A DNA stretch of 64,000 bases from positions 310,001 through 374,000 of the forward strand of contig CAVQMC010000004.1 in the NCBI GenBank assembly GCA_963713505.1. The letters run 5' to 3'. Positions within the stretch are counted from its first letter, which is position 1. Every line of letters starts with the position of its first letter. The stretch is from CAVQMC01 sp963713505. Its GTDB lineage: Bacteria > Bacteroidota > Ignavibacteria > Ignavibacteriales > Ignavibacteriaceae. This document shows, one piece after another, positions 9,148 through 18,963 of this stretch. The position numbers and the translations under genes were made by a program. The notes under the pieces are model-generated. The model saw only the letters and a list, made by a program, of their open reading frames with translations, was not told the DNA's origin and did no database searches.

Positions 9148-11536
9148 TTATTCATACCTTAATGATTTTATAGGATTTGCAAGTGCTGCTTTAATTGATT
9201 GATAACTAACCGTAAACAATGCAATTAATATTGTCAATGCAGCGGCTGCAATGAACACAAAAACACTTATTTCGGTTCTGTAAGCAAATTTTGTAAGCCA
9301 ATCTTTCATTAAAAAATAAGCTACAGGAAATGCTATAACACACGAAATCAAAATCCACTTGATAAACTCTTTAGATAGAAGAATTATAATTCCGGTTACC
9401 GATGAACCAAGAACTTTTCTTACTCCAATTTCTTTTGTTTTTTGTTCTGCTGTAAAAGATGCAAGACCGAACAAGCCAAGACAAGCAATAAAAATAGCAA
9501 TAAAAGCAAAAGTCCCGAATAATTTTTCCGTATTCTGATCCGACTTATATAGCTTATTGAAATAATCATCGACAAAAGTAAATTGAAAAGGTTTGCCGGG
9601 GTTTACTTTATCCCATGCAGATTTTATATAATCTGTAGTTTTTGAAATGTTACCCGGTTTAATTCTAATTAATAAATTATTGATATTACTTTTTGAAATT
9701 CTAATTATTTGAGGCTCAATTTTAGCATGAACCGAGGAAAAATTGTAATCACGAACAACTCCAATTACCGTCCTAACCGGATCATCTTCAATCTGTTTGC
9801 CAATCGGGTTTTTCCATCCAAATTTTTTAGCTGCGGTTTGATTGATAATAACTGCTCTATTTGAATCTGTTGGAAAGTCAGTTGAAAAGTCTCTTCCATC
9901 AACGATTTTTAGCTGCATGGTTTTTATGTAATCAAAATCTACATAGCTTCTTCTCATCATAAGTTTAGTTTTGTCTCCTGTACCCGCAACGGTTTCTGTA
10001 CCCTGGCTGCCGCTTGCACCTATTGGACCTGAAACTGCAGATGCATCAACTATATAGTTATTTTTTAATAATTCGTTTTTTAGTACTTTAATATTATCCC
10101 TCTCAACTTTTCCTCTGATTGGCAAATACAGAAGCTGTTCTTTATTAAAACCTAAATTTTTATTTTTTATAAAATTCATTTGATCCATCACAATCCCGCT
10201 GCTGACGATTAGGACAATTGCAATTGCAAACTGGGAAACAACAAGAACTTTTCTAATAGCTGAACCGCTTGCGGCAGTTCCCCGAAAATCTTTTAATGAT
10301 TTTGCAGGCTGAACTGAAGACATATAAAAGGCAGGATATGTTCCCGAGAAAATTCCGACTAACAAAGTAACTGCCAGCATTTCAAAAGTGAATAAAATAT
10401 TGTCTTTGAATTGAAAATTGAAATTAATATTGAATATTGTTTTAAAATAAGGGAATACAAATTCTGTAATTAAAATTGCAAGTAAAAATGAAAACATTGC
10501 TATTATTACTGCTTCCCCCATAAATTGGAATATAAGGTTTGTTCTGCTTGAACCAAGTACTTTTCTTATTCCCACTTCCTTCATCCTTTTAGCTGAACGG
10601 GCAGTAGATAGGTTCATAAAGTTTATGCAGGCAATTAAAAGAATGAATAATGCAATCGTAGAAAACGTGTAAACTTTTACAATGCTTCCCTGATTGTAAT
10701 TATATGTCTGATAAACAATCTGATCAGAATAAAGATGAATGTCTTTTAAAGGCTGTAGGTAAAGTGAAAAACTATACGATTCAGTTGCTTTGTGATATTT
10801 TTCAATGAAAGCAGGAAACTTATTTTCAAGCTGCGATTTATTTACTCCTTTTTTAAGAAGAACATATGTTGCCAGAAAATTTGTATCCCAGCTTTCCAGC
10901 CACGGCATATCTTCTTTTAATGTTGAGATAGATCCAAGCATATTAAAATGAATATGCGAATTTTCAGGATAATCTTTTATAATCCCGGTAATTTTCATTT
11001 CCGATTGACCTTTAACCTGCTGGATTGTAAAAATTTTTCCAAGCGGATCTTCATTGCCAAAATATTTCCTCGCTGTTGACTCATCTAAAACAATTGAATT
11101 TGGTTCGATTAATGCTTGCGCTGGATTTCCCTCAACAAATGGAATTGTAAAAATATTGAATATTTGAGGATCGGCAAAAGCTAGGCCCTCTTCATAAAAA
11201 CCTTTGTCGCCAACTTTACAGAAATAAGCAGGTGACGGCATTATCCGCGCAGCAGTTTCTATTTCAGGAAAATCATTTTTAAGTGCATCAGCTAATGGTC
11301 CCATTGTAACCGCAACATATTGTTCGGGAACTCCGGCAGGATGCTGAATTTCTACTGGTCTGTATATTCTATCTGCTTTTTTATTGAAGTCATCATAACT
11401 AAGTTCTTGACGAATATATAATGATATCAGTATAAAGCTTGCCAAACCGATTGCTAGCCCGGCAATATTTATAAATGAAAAAGCTTTACTCTTTAATAAA
11501 TTTCTAAATGCAATCTTTTAAATAGCTTTTAAACAT
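9148..11536 (-). CDS. MacB/FtsX-type ABC transporter permease P5 (frameshifted near its start)
   Basis: Full-length paralogue of the array. The long open frame (to 11445) begins inside TM1, but the expected N-terminus MFKSYLK...RNLLKSKAFSFIN is encoded just upstream from the ATG at 11536. One extra A near 11517-11521 (TTAAAAGATT where TTAAAGATT is expected) throws it out of frame after seven codons. Both FtsX signatures are present (KEVGIRKVLGSS, KEIGVRKVLGSS) and the C-terminus is ANPIKSLRYE. The indel is probably a homopolymer error; if real, the gene would need re-initiation at an internal Met inside TM1. Confidence 0.88.
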
Positions 11537-11571
11537 CGTTCAAATCCTTTTTAATTAAAACTTTGATTTTT

Positions 11572-13981
11572 TCATTCTGTTCTTAATGCTTTTACAGGGT
11601 CGGTTCTGACAGATTTTATGACCTGGAAACTGATTGTTATTAATGAAATTAAAATTACAATAATGCTTGAAGATATTAGTAATAATAAACTGAGGTGAAT
11701 TTTATAAGCAAAACTGTTAAGCCACTCATTAAGTATATACCATGATATCGGCATACTAATTAATATTGCTGTCAAAATAATCCATATAAATTCTTTTGAT
11801 AAAAGTTTAAATATTGATCCGGTGGTCGCTCCCAGAAGTCTTCTAATCCCTATTTCTTTTGTCTTTTGAATTGAGACTAATGCGGTTAATCCAAATAATC
11901 CTAAACATGTTATTAATATTGATAGTAAAGAAGAATAAGTTATTATTTTTGTAAGCCGATTTTCGGTTTTATATTGTTCATTTAAATTTGCATTTAAAAA
12001 TTCACTTTTAAATGGAACTTGAGACTCAACTTTTTCCCAAACATTTTTTAGCCTGGCTAATGCTAAGTTTATATTTTTAGATTTTATTCGGACAACTAAT
12101 CTCGGATCAAATACAGGATCAATATCATTTGCAGCTTTATAAATAGGTTTGAAATTTAGTGCAATTAATGCCGGTTTAATTTTTGAGTGCAGTGATTCAA
12201 AATTAAAATCGGATACAACTCCTATAATTTTACTATTCCTAAAGTTACCCGGCATTATTCCGCTTTCGTCATTATTTAATCCGAATTTTTTAATAAAAGC
12301 CTGATTAACTATTACAGCATTATTTAAATCCGATGGGAAATTTTTAGAAAAGTTTCTGCCCTTTATCAGCTTTATATTCATTGTGTTTATATAATTATAA
12401 TCAACAGTATTCATATAAAATCTGCCGTATGACCCACCCGGCATTTCAAAACCAATTAATGTCCATTTACCGCCGATAGCAGTTGATGCGGCACTTATGT
12501 TTAATATATTATCATCCCCGCTAAGTTCATTTCTAAATATATTAGCAATTCTAAAAGTTTCCGGAGCATTTAACCCTGTCGGTATAATTACCAAATTCTG
12601 TTTATTAAATCCTAAATCTTTATTCTGAATAAAACTGAGCTGTTCTGTAACAACAATTGTGGCAGAAATAAGAAAAATCGAAATGATAAATTGGCCGCCA
12701 ACTAATAACCTTTTTAATTTAGATTTTTTATTTATACTGAATTTTCCTTTTAAAATTTCTATTGGTTTAAATGATGAAAGTATTAATGCCGGGTAAACGC
12801 CTGCTGCCAATCCTGTTATTATTATCAGTGAAAGCAGCATGATAATTGTGGAAAAATCGTAATTTAAGTTTAAATGCTTTCCGGCAAGGTTGTTGAAAAA
12901 AGGTAGAAATAATTCAGTAATCAAAAGTGCAATTATTGTAGCTATTATTACAAGCAGTAAAGATTCTCCCCAATATTGCCTTATTAACTGGCTTCTGCTG
13001 GCGCCGACAACTTTTCTTACGCCAATTTCCCCGGCCCGGCTTGCTGCTCTTCCAATTGAGAGAGTTATAAAATTAATAGAAGCAATCATCAGAATAAAAA
13101 ATCCAATTATTGAGAGTACATATGAATAAATAGGATTACTTATTGATTCGAATCCAACCGGGAAACTGTGTATCTAAATGAATATCTTTTATAGGCTGAA
13201 ACAAAATATTGTAAGTTCCGGCTTTATAATCATTTCCCATTATCTGTTTAACCATTCCCGGCATTTTTGCTTCTAAAGATTTAGCAGAATTTCCGGAATT
13301 AGTAAAAACGTAAGTTTCACAAATTATTGTAGTCCAACTATGTAAAGCTCTTGAATCGAAGAAATCGTTAGTTTTTTGAAAAGGTATAACAATGTTAAAT
13401 TGTATACTTGAATTAGAAGGAACATCTTTTGCAATGCCTGTAACTGTGAAGTTTTCCAAGGTATCAAAAAGAGTAATAGAAATAATTTTGCCAATTGCAT
13501 TTTGGTTGCCGAAGTATTTTTTGGCGTAAGATTCCGATAATACAATTGAATTTGGGTTTACCAAAACTTCTTTTGGATTCCCTGCAACCAATGGAAAGTT
13601 AAAGAGGCTAAAAAATTTACTGTCGACAAGATGATATTTTTCCGGAAAAGATTTATTATTTACTTTTACTATACCATGATTTACCGAAATTCTTATAGTA
13701 TTTTTAACTTCGGGAATTTGCTCTTTTAAAGTAGGGCCCAGTTGAGCAGGTGTTATTGAGTTAAAATGTTTATCATCCTGTCCATAATTTTCATACAAAG
13801 CAGTTCTATAAATATTATCGGCATTTTTGTGGAAGTTGTCGTAGCTTAATTCGTTTTCAACAAACATCATTATAATTAAACAGCAGGCTAGTCCGATTGC
13901 TAATCCGAATACATTTATGAAAGAATAAATTTTATTCTTAAAAATATTTCTGATAGCAATCTTTAAATAGCTTTTAAACAT
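11572..13981 (-). CDS. MacB/FtsX-type ABC transporter permease P6 (frameshifted in the middle)
   Basis: First permease after the ATPase genes. I start it at the ATG at 13981 (MFKSYLKIAIRNIFKNKIYS), which has an AGGA ribosome binding site and matches the other permeases. A longer reading would overlap the ATPase stop. The first part reads to the motif DIHLDTQFPG, then a one-base shift near 13155-13165 moves the frame to the second part, which continues ISNPIYSYVLSIIGFFILM and on to EIGVRKVVGASR. The second FtsX block has KEIGIRRLLGAT. It is the most divergent member and ends TDPVKALRTE. Confidence 0.88.
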
Positions 13982-14016
13982 TGGAAGTCCTGTTTTAATT
14001 ATAAGTATATCAGTTT

Positions 14017-14673
14017 TCAATCCACCCGTCTCTTAAGTTTTATTATTCTTTTGCCGTATTCGGCATTTGCCTCAGAATGTGTAACTTGAATAATTGTAGT
14101 TCCATCTTGATTTAATGCTTTAAGTAGTTCCATAATTTCTTTGCCTTGATCGGAATGCAAATTTCCAGTAGGCTCATCGGCAAGAATAAGTTTCGGTTTT
14201 GCTATTATAGCTCTTGCAATTGCAACAAGCTGCTGCTGGCCTCCGGAAAGCTGAAATGGAAATAAGTCTTTTTTTGCAACGATATTAAATCTGTCTAATA
14301 TCTCAGCAACTTTACTTTGCCTGTCGCTGTTTTTTATTTTTTGATATAATAATGGAGTCTCAAGATTTTCATATACAGTTAATTCGTCAATAAGATGATA
14401 CTGCTGGAAAACAAATCCAATGTAAGCTTTATGAAGTTCGGTTAGTCTTTTCTCCGACATTAAATGGACTTGTTCATCCATAAAAGTATATTCGCCGGAA
14501 GAAGGCGCATCCAGCATTCCAAGAATATAAAGCAAGGTGGATTTTCCGGAACCGGAAGGACCCATTACGGAAATAAATTCACCTTCTTCAACTTCAAGAT
14601 TTATATTCCGAAGTACGAAAGTTTTTACAGATTTGTTGTTGTAAAATTTTTCTATGTTTTTCAGTTTTATCAT
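14017..14673 (-). CDS. ABC transporter ATPase, MacB/LolD type (ATPase A)
   Basis: A 218-aa nucleotide-binding subunit of the LolD/MacB/FtsE class. It has Walker A GPSGSGKS (residues ~39-46), Q-loop FVFQQYHLIDELT, signature LSGGQQQLVAIARA, Walker B LILADEPTGN and the switch His in QVTHSEANAEYG. It would energise the downstream FtsX permeases as a homodimer or as a heterodimer with ATPase B. The signature has QQQL where QQQR is usual. It lies 35 bp upstream of P6 and 75 bp downstream of ATPase B. Intact frame. Confidence 0.95.
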   Translation of the reverse strand: MIKLKNIEKFYNNKSVKTFVLRNINLEVEEGEFISVMGPSGSGKSTLLYILGMLDAPSSGEYTFMDEQVHLMSEKRLTELHKAYIGFVFQQYHLIDELTVYENLETPLLYQKIKNSDRQSKVAEILDRFNIVAKKDLFPFQLSGGQQQLVAIARAIIAKPKLILADEPTGNLHSDQGKEIMELLKALNQDGTTIIQVTHSEANAEYGKRIIKLKRRVD

Positions 14674-14748
14674 TAAATATACTTTCTTTGCTGCTTTGCG
14701 ACTTTGAGTGATAATTCTATCACGCCAAGCCGCTAAGAGGCAAAATTA

Positions 14749-15440
14749 TTAGACGTGAAAATTTTCTTTGTAATTTTCCGTAACCACATGACCATCAAAC
14801 AAATGAATTACTCTGTTTCCGTATTCTGCATAAGTAGGGGAGTGAGTAACCATTACTATTGTTGCGCCTGCTTCATTTAAGTTTGTTAATAATCCCATTA
14901 CTTCATCGCCATGTGCGGAATCCAAATTACCTGTTGGTTCATCAGCTAAGAATTAATTTCGGATTTCCAACAATCGCTCTTGCTACCGCAACTCTCTGCT
15001 GCTGACCGCCGGATAGCTGCTGCGGAAAGTGTGTGGATCTGTGCATTATTTCCATTTTCTCCAAAGCTTCATTTACTTTTGATTTTTCTTTCGGCTGCGG
15101 GGATTCCTAAATATAAAAGAGGCAGTTCTACATTTTCGTAAACAGTCAATTCATCAATCAAGTTAAAACTCTGAAATACAAAACCGATATTTTCTTTTCT
15201 TAATTGAGCTCTTTGCCTTTCTGTATATTTTGAAACTTCATGTTCAAGAAAATATAAATTACCGTCAGTCGGATTATCTAGAAGTCCCAAAATATTTAAT
15301 AATGTTGATTTGCCGCAGCCGGAAGGTCCCATAATAGAAACGAATTCTCCTTTTTCTATTTCAATATTAACATTATTAAGAGCAGTTGTTTCTACTTCTT
15401 CGGTAGTGTACAACTTTTTTAGATTTTCTGTTTTTAACAT
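14749..15440 (-). CDS. ABC transporter ATPase, MacB/LolD type (ATPase B, two frameshifts)
   Basis: Second ATPase of the same class, about 230 aa when repaired. From the ATG at 15440 (AAGGAGC ribosome binding site) it has Walker A GPSGCGKS and FVFQSFNLIDELT. A one-base insertion in a C run near 15104 and another near 14953 break the frame. In the corrected frames the signature LSGGQQQRVAVARA and LADEPTGNLDSAHGDEVM are intact, and the gene ends ...ENYKENFHV at 14749. All catalytic motifs survive, so sequencing indels are the simplest reading. It is 48 bp downstream of the adaptor gene. Confidence 0.85.
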
Positions 15441-15488
15441 TTTAGCTCCTTATTGAAATTATGTTTTATAATATTTTTATTCACAATT

Positions 15489-16740
15489 TTATTTTAATAT
15501 AAGTTTTTCAACATCACCGTAAGTATCATAAGAGGACGTGATTACTTTTTCGCCTTTTTTAAGGCCCTCTAATACTTCAAATTCCTGTGAGTTTTGACGT
15601 CCTAATTTTATATCTCTTTTATAAGCAAAATCTCCGGAAGGATCGACAACGAAAATCCATTGACCGCCCGTAGTTTGATAAAATCCGCCTCTGTCTATTG
15701 TGAGTGCCTGGGATAATTCGCCAAGTTCCAATCTGATTTGTAATGATTGTCCTCTCCTAATTCCCTGAGGAACCTCTCCATTAAAATGCATGTCAACTTC
15801 GAATTGCCCGTTCTTTACTTCCGGATAAACTTTTTTAATAACCAGCTTATAATCTTTATTATTGAAAGAAAATTCACCCGTCTGACCTGCGACTTATTCT
15901 TGCAATATAATGTTCATCAATTGCAACTCTTACTTTGAAAGAATCTACCACATCTATTTCACCCACATTTGCACCGGGAGCTATTGACTGGCCTATTTCT
16001 GCATTTAATGACGTTAGTTGTCCTTTAATAGGTGCTTTTACGGTTAAATCTTCAAGTTGTTTTTTGGTTATATTCAGATTTTCCTGAAGTGTGTTAACAG
16101 ATTTTTCTAGCTGGTCAATTTGTTGTGTCCTGAAAAGCGAATCTTTTTTGTACGTTTCAAGTGTAAGTTCTTTTTTCTTTGCAAGATATTCGTATTCATC
16201 TTTAGCATTTTGAAATTCAATTTTCGAGATTAGATTTTTTTCATATAAAACTTTATCATTTTCATAAGTGGTATGTTGAAGTCTTAGGCTATGGTCTATA
16301 TCCAGAAGTTGACCCTGCAGACTCAAACGGGATTCTTCCATTGAAAGACGCGTGCTTCTCAGTGAATTTATCTGCTGGAAAACATTTGCTTCGTTGTATA
16401 TAATATTTAATGTTAAAGAAGCGTTATCAAGTTTTAAGATAGGATCGCCAACATTTACATAAGCACCTTCCTCAACATATTTAGTTACTACTTTTCCTCC
16501 ATCGCTTACATCCAGCAAGAAAGTCTGGATTGGCTGAACTGTTCCTGTGACCGGAATATATTCTTGGAATGGGCCGTATTTAACTGTTGAAATAGTAACT
16601 TTATCCTGGTCAACGTTAAGCCTTGAACTTCTATCACCAAAAACAAAACTGTATAGTATTATAAAAACTAATAATGCTCCGCCTGAATACATTGCGATTT
16701 TTTTCGGCGGCCATTTTTTCTTTTCAATTTTTCGATCCAT
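15489..16740 (-). CDS. HlyD/MacA-like periplasmic adaptor protein (frameshifted)
   Basis: Membrane-fusion (adaptor) subunit expected to link the ABC permeases to an outer-membrane channel. About 417 aa when repaired. It has a cytoplasmic basic start (MDRKIEKKKWPPKK), one TM helix (~residues 14-34), a lipoyl half-motif (GGKVVTKYVEEGAYVNVGDP), a long coiled-coil hairpin (~residues 115-245), the returning lipoyl half (LTVKAPIKGQLTSLNAEIGQ) and a beta-barrel/MP domain at the C-terminus. A one-base shift near 15890 separates the two open parts; the corrected junction reads ARISRGQTGEFSF. It is the promoter-proximal gene of the export operon. No TolC-like gene is in the window. Confidence 0.88.
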
Positions 16741-16913
16741 CTAAATTCTCCGTAACAATAATTCAATTTTAATTTGAAAAACTTTCTGTTAATTATTCAA
16801 TATTTATGCCTAATTGATAAAAAAACAAGGTTTTTGTTCATCAAATTATTTTGCCATTTATCATTTGTATTATCCTTTTAGATTTCATACCTATGATCCG
16901 AAAATATTTTAGC

Positions 16914-16948
16914 GTACGTTTTCATTACATTAGTGTTCGCCAACGTAC
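16914..16948. promoter_or_regulatory. inverted repeat upstream of the export operon
   Basis: GTACGTT (16914-16920) and AACGTAC (16942-16948) form a perfect 7-bp inverted repeat separated by 21 bp. It lies about 175 bp upstream of the adaptor gene, a typical distance for an enhancer site of an NtrC-family activator such as the one encoded at 17570. That role is inference; no clear sigma-54 promoter was found between it and the adaptor gene. Confidence 0.3.
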
Positions 16949-16978
16949 AACTGAATTTTTTTAAATTTGAAAAAAATG

Positions 16979-17206
16979 TTATAAAAGAGGAGAACTAATT
17001 TCGCTCTTAAGATTAGAAGATTTTAAAAGTTCACTGGAAAATCCCCGTTGGTGTGAAATACCTAGAAGCTTTTGACAAGTACTGCAAAAGTATATAAATC
17101 TTTTTCCAATACTTGATTGATGTTCGCAAACCCAAACATTATCAATGGGTTTTGAACAATGCGGACAAACTATTTGAACTTTTTCCTTATTTATTTCTTT
17201 TATCAT
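16979..17206 (-). CDS. small zinc-ribbon protein, unknown function
   Basis: A 75-aa soluble protein with two cysteine pairs, CPHC near residue 15 and CSTC near residue 43, plus CEH between them, consistent with a single zinc ribbon. I chose the ATG at 17206 because GGAGCAGGAG lies directly upstream; a longer TTG-started reading would place this site inside the gene. It lies between the export operon and the divergent regulators, on the strand of the export operon. It may be a stand-alone gene or the promoter-proximal member of that operon. The role is unknown. Confidence 0.6.
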   Translation of the reverse strand: MIKEINKEKVQIVCPHCSKPIDNVWVCEHQSSIGKRFIYFCSTCQKLLGISHQRGFSSELLKSSNLKSEISSPLL

Positions 17207-17569
17207 CTCCTGCTCCAATACAATTTAGACTGAGTTAAGGGGGAAAAAGTTACCGGAAATAAAAAATTAATTAATTTATTATTAAAGTAAAAAGTTAAAA
17301 TACAATATTCATTATTAATTTGAGGTATAATTAATTTTATCAAAGAGAATGCCGAAAAATAAAAATTTCTCTTTGAAAAAATAAACCAATAATCTTTAAT
17401 AATTACAAATAAATAATACTTTAATAACATTAAAACTTTCCGTTTATCAATCAATATTTCCGTAAAAACAAAAAGTTGTTCGAATTCGAACAAATGACAT
17501 AATAATTATATATTTTAAACAAATTAAATAAGGGGAAATGATTACTCCCGGTTAAATTTTATTTGAAGT
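17207..17569. other. 363-bp intergenic region upstream of the regulator operon
   Basis: Very A/T-rich spacer between the divergent zinc-ribbon and NtrC-type regulator genes. An open frame on the minus strand (17203-17493) has a low-complexity Phe/Leu/Ile/Lys-rich translation and overlaps the zinc-ribbon gene, so I do not call it. The one distinctive element is the 18-bp palindrome listed separately. Confidence 0.6.
17476..17493. promoter_or_regulatory. perfect 18-bp palindrome, candidate operator
   Basis: TTGTTCGAATTCGAACAA is a perfect palindrome 76 bp upstream of the NtrC-family regulator gene and about 270 bp upstream of the zinc-ribbon gene on the other strand. Such a site in a region this A/T-rich is unlikely by chance. 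It fits a dimeric helix-turn-helix regulator, most simply the adjacent Fis-type DNA-binding protein (autoregulation). Inference from position and symmetry only. Confidence 0.45.
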
Positions 17570-18946
17570 ATGACTAAAAAATCTGTAAAAGTATTAGTAG
17601 TTGACGATAATGAGGATATATTATTAGCGGCAAAACTTCTGTTGAAGCCGATTGTTTCCATTGTGCATACAGAGAAAAATCCTCAAAACATTCCGAAACT
17701 ATTAAAGAACGAAGAATACGATGTAATCTTTCTTGATATGAATTTTACGCAGGATATGACCAGCGGAAGAGAAGGTTTTTTCTGGCTTAATGAAATTTTA
17801 AAAATTGATCCTTCTGCAGTTGTAATTTTAATTACTGCTTATGGTGATATTGAAATGGCTGTAAAAGCTGTTAAAGAAGGTGCCATCGATTTTGTTTTAA
17901 AGCCATGGCAGAATGAAAAATTTATTGCAACTTTATCTTCGGCTTTAAAACTGAGGGAATCAAAAGTTGAACTGGAAAATGTAAAATCCAAACAAAAACA
18001 ATTAATAGCCGAAATTGATAAAAGTTATAATGATTTAATTGGAATTTCTCCTGCAATTCAAAGAGTTTTTCAGACAATAGAAAAAGTTGCAACTACAGAT
18101 GCAAATATTTTAATCCTTGGTGAAAACGGAACCGGTAAAGAGTTGGTTGCGAGGGCGCTTCATAAAAATTCTAAAAGAGCTGGTGAAGTTTTTGTTCGCG
18201 TAGATATGGGTGCATTAACACCGACACTTTTCGAAAGTGAATTATTCGGTCATGTTAAAGGCGCATTTACAGACGCAAAAGAAGATAGGATAGGAAGATT
18301 TGAAGTTGCATCGGGTGGTACTCTTTTTCTGGATGAAATAGGAAATATTCCTAATGAACTGCAGGCTAAATTGTTAACTGTTATTCAAAACAGACAGGTT
18401 GCAAGAGTCGGTTCCAATCATTATAAACCAATAGACATAAGATTAATTTGTGCAACTAATATGAACATCCATCAAATGGTTGCCGATAATAAATTCAGAC
18501 AGGATCTTTTATATAGAATTAATACTGTTGAAATTAAAATTCCTCCTTTGCGGGAAAGGAAAGAAGATATTTCAATTTTAGCAGAACATTTTCTGGAAAT
18601 TTATAAAGCAAAATATAATAAGAGAAATTTAAGATTCAGCCCGGTTACAATAAAAAAACTAGAAAATTATCAATGGCCCGGAAATGTTAGGGAATTACAG
18701 CATGCTATTGAAAGAAGTTTAATCCTTAGCGAATCTGATGTGCTGCAGCCTTCTGACTTTTTCTTTACATCGCCTGAAACAAAGGAAGAAAAATTTATTT
18801 TTGATACCTATAACTTGGAAGAAGTTGAAAAAGCTGTTATTAGAAAAGTACTGGATGAAAATGACGGCAACATTACAAAAGCTGCTAAAGAGTTAGGTTT
18901 AACAAGAACATCACTTTACAGAAGAATGGAAAAGTACGGACTTTAA
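17570..18946 (+). CDS. NtrC-family sigma-54-dependent response regulator
   Basis: A 458-aa regulator with three domains. Receiver domain: VDDN at 11-14, phospho-acceptor D56, K111. AAA+ domain: Walker A GENGTGKE at 184-191, sigma-54 contact loop GAFTDA at 231-236, Walker B LFLDEIG at ~252-258. C-terminal Fis-type helix-turn-helix: GNITKAAKELGLTRTSLYRR. The contact loop is GAFTDA rather than the canonical GAFTGA. It is first in an operon with a phosphatase-type and a kinase-type sensor (gaps 17 and 47 bp) and is divergent from the export operon, its likely target. A kinase partner is encoded at 20406. Confidence 0.95.
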   Translation: MTKKSVKVLVVDDNEDILLAAKLLLKPIVSIVHTEKNPQNIPKLLKNEEYDVIFLDMNFTQDMTSGREGFFWLNEILKIDPSAVVILITAYGDIEMAVKAVKEGAIDFVLKPWQNEKFIATLSSALKLRESKVELENVKSKQKQLIAEIDKSYNDLIGISPAIQRVFQTIEKVATTDANILILGENGTGKELVARALHKNSKRAGEVFVRVDMGALTPTLFESELFGHVKGAFTDAKEDRIGRFEVASGGTLFLDEIGNIPNELQAKLLTVIQNRQVARVGSNHYKPIDIRLICATNMNIHQMVADNKFRQDLLYRINTVEIKIPPLRERKEDISILAEHFLEIYKAKYNKRNLRFSPVTIKKLENYQWPGNVRELQHAIERSLILSESDVLQPSDFFFTSPETKEEKFIFDTYNLEEVEKAVIRKVLDENDGNITKAAKELGLTRTSLYRRMEKYGL

Positions 18947-18963
18947 TTAAAATTTATATTTTT

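Noticed and set aside
16815..16870. TGGCA-like element on the minus strand upstream of the adaptor gene as a sigma-54 promoter
   Set aside because: The sequence TGGCAAAATAATTTGA lacks the -12 GC and the spacing is one base off the consensus, so it does not support a call.
17203..17493. 96-aa open frame on the minus strand
   Set aside because: Low-complexity Phe/Leu/Ile/Lys-rich translation, overlaps the zinc-ribbon gene, and contains the palindrome; no ribosome binding site or recognisable motif.
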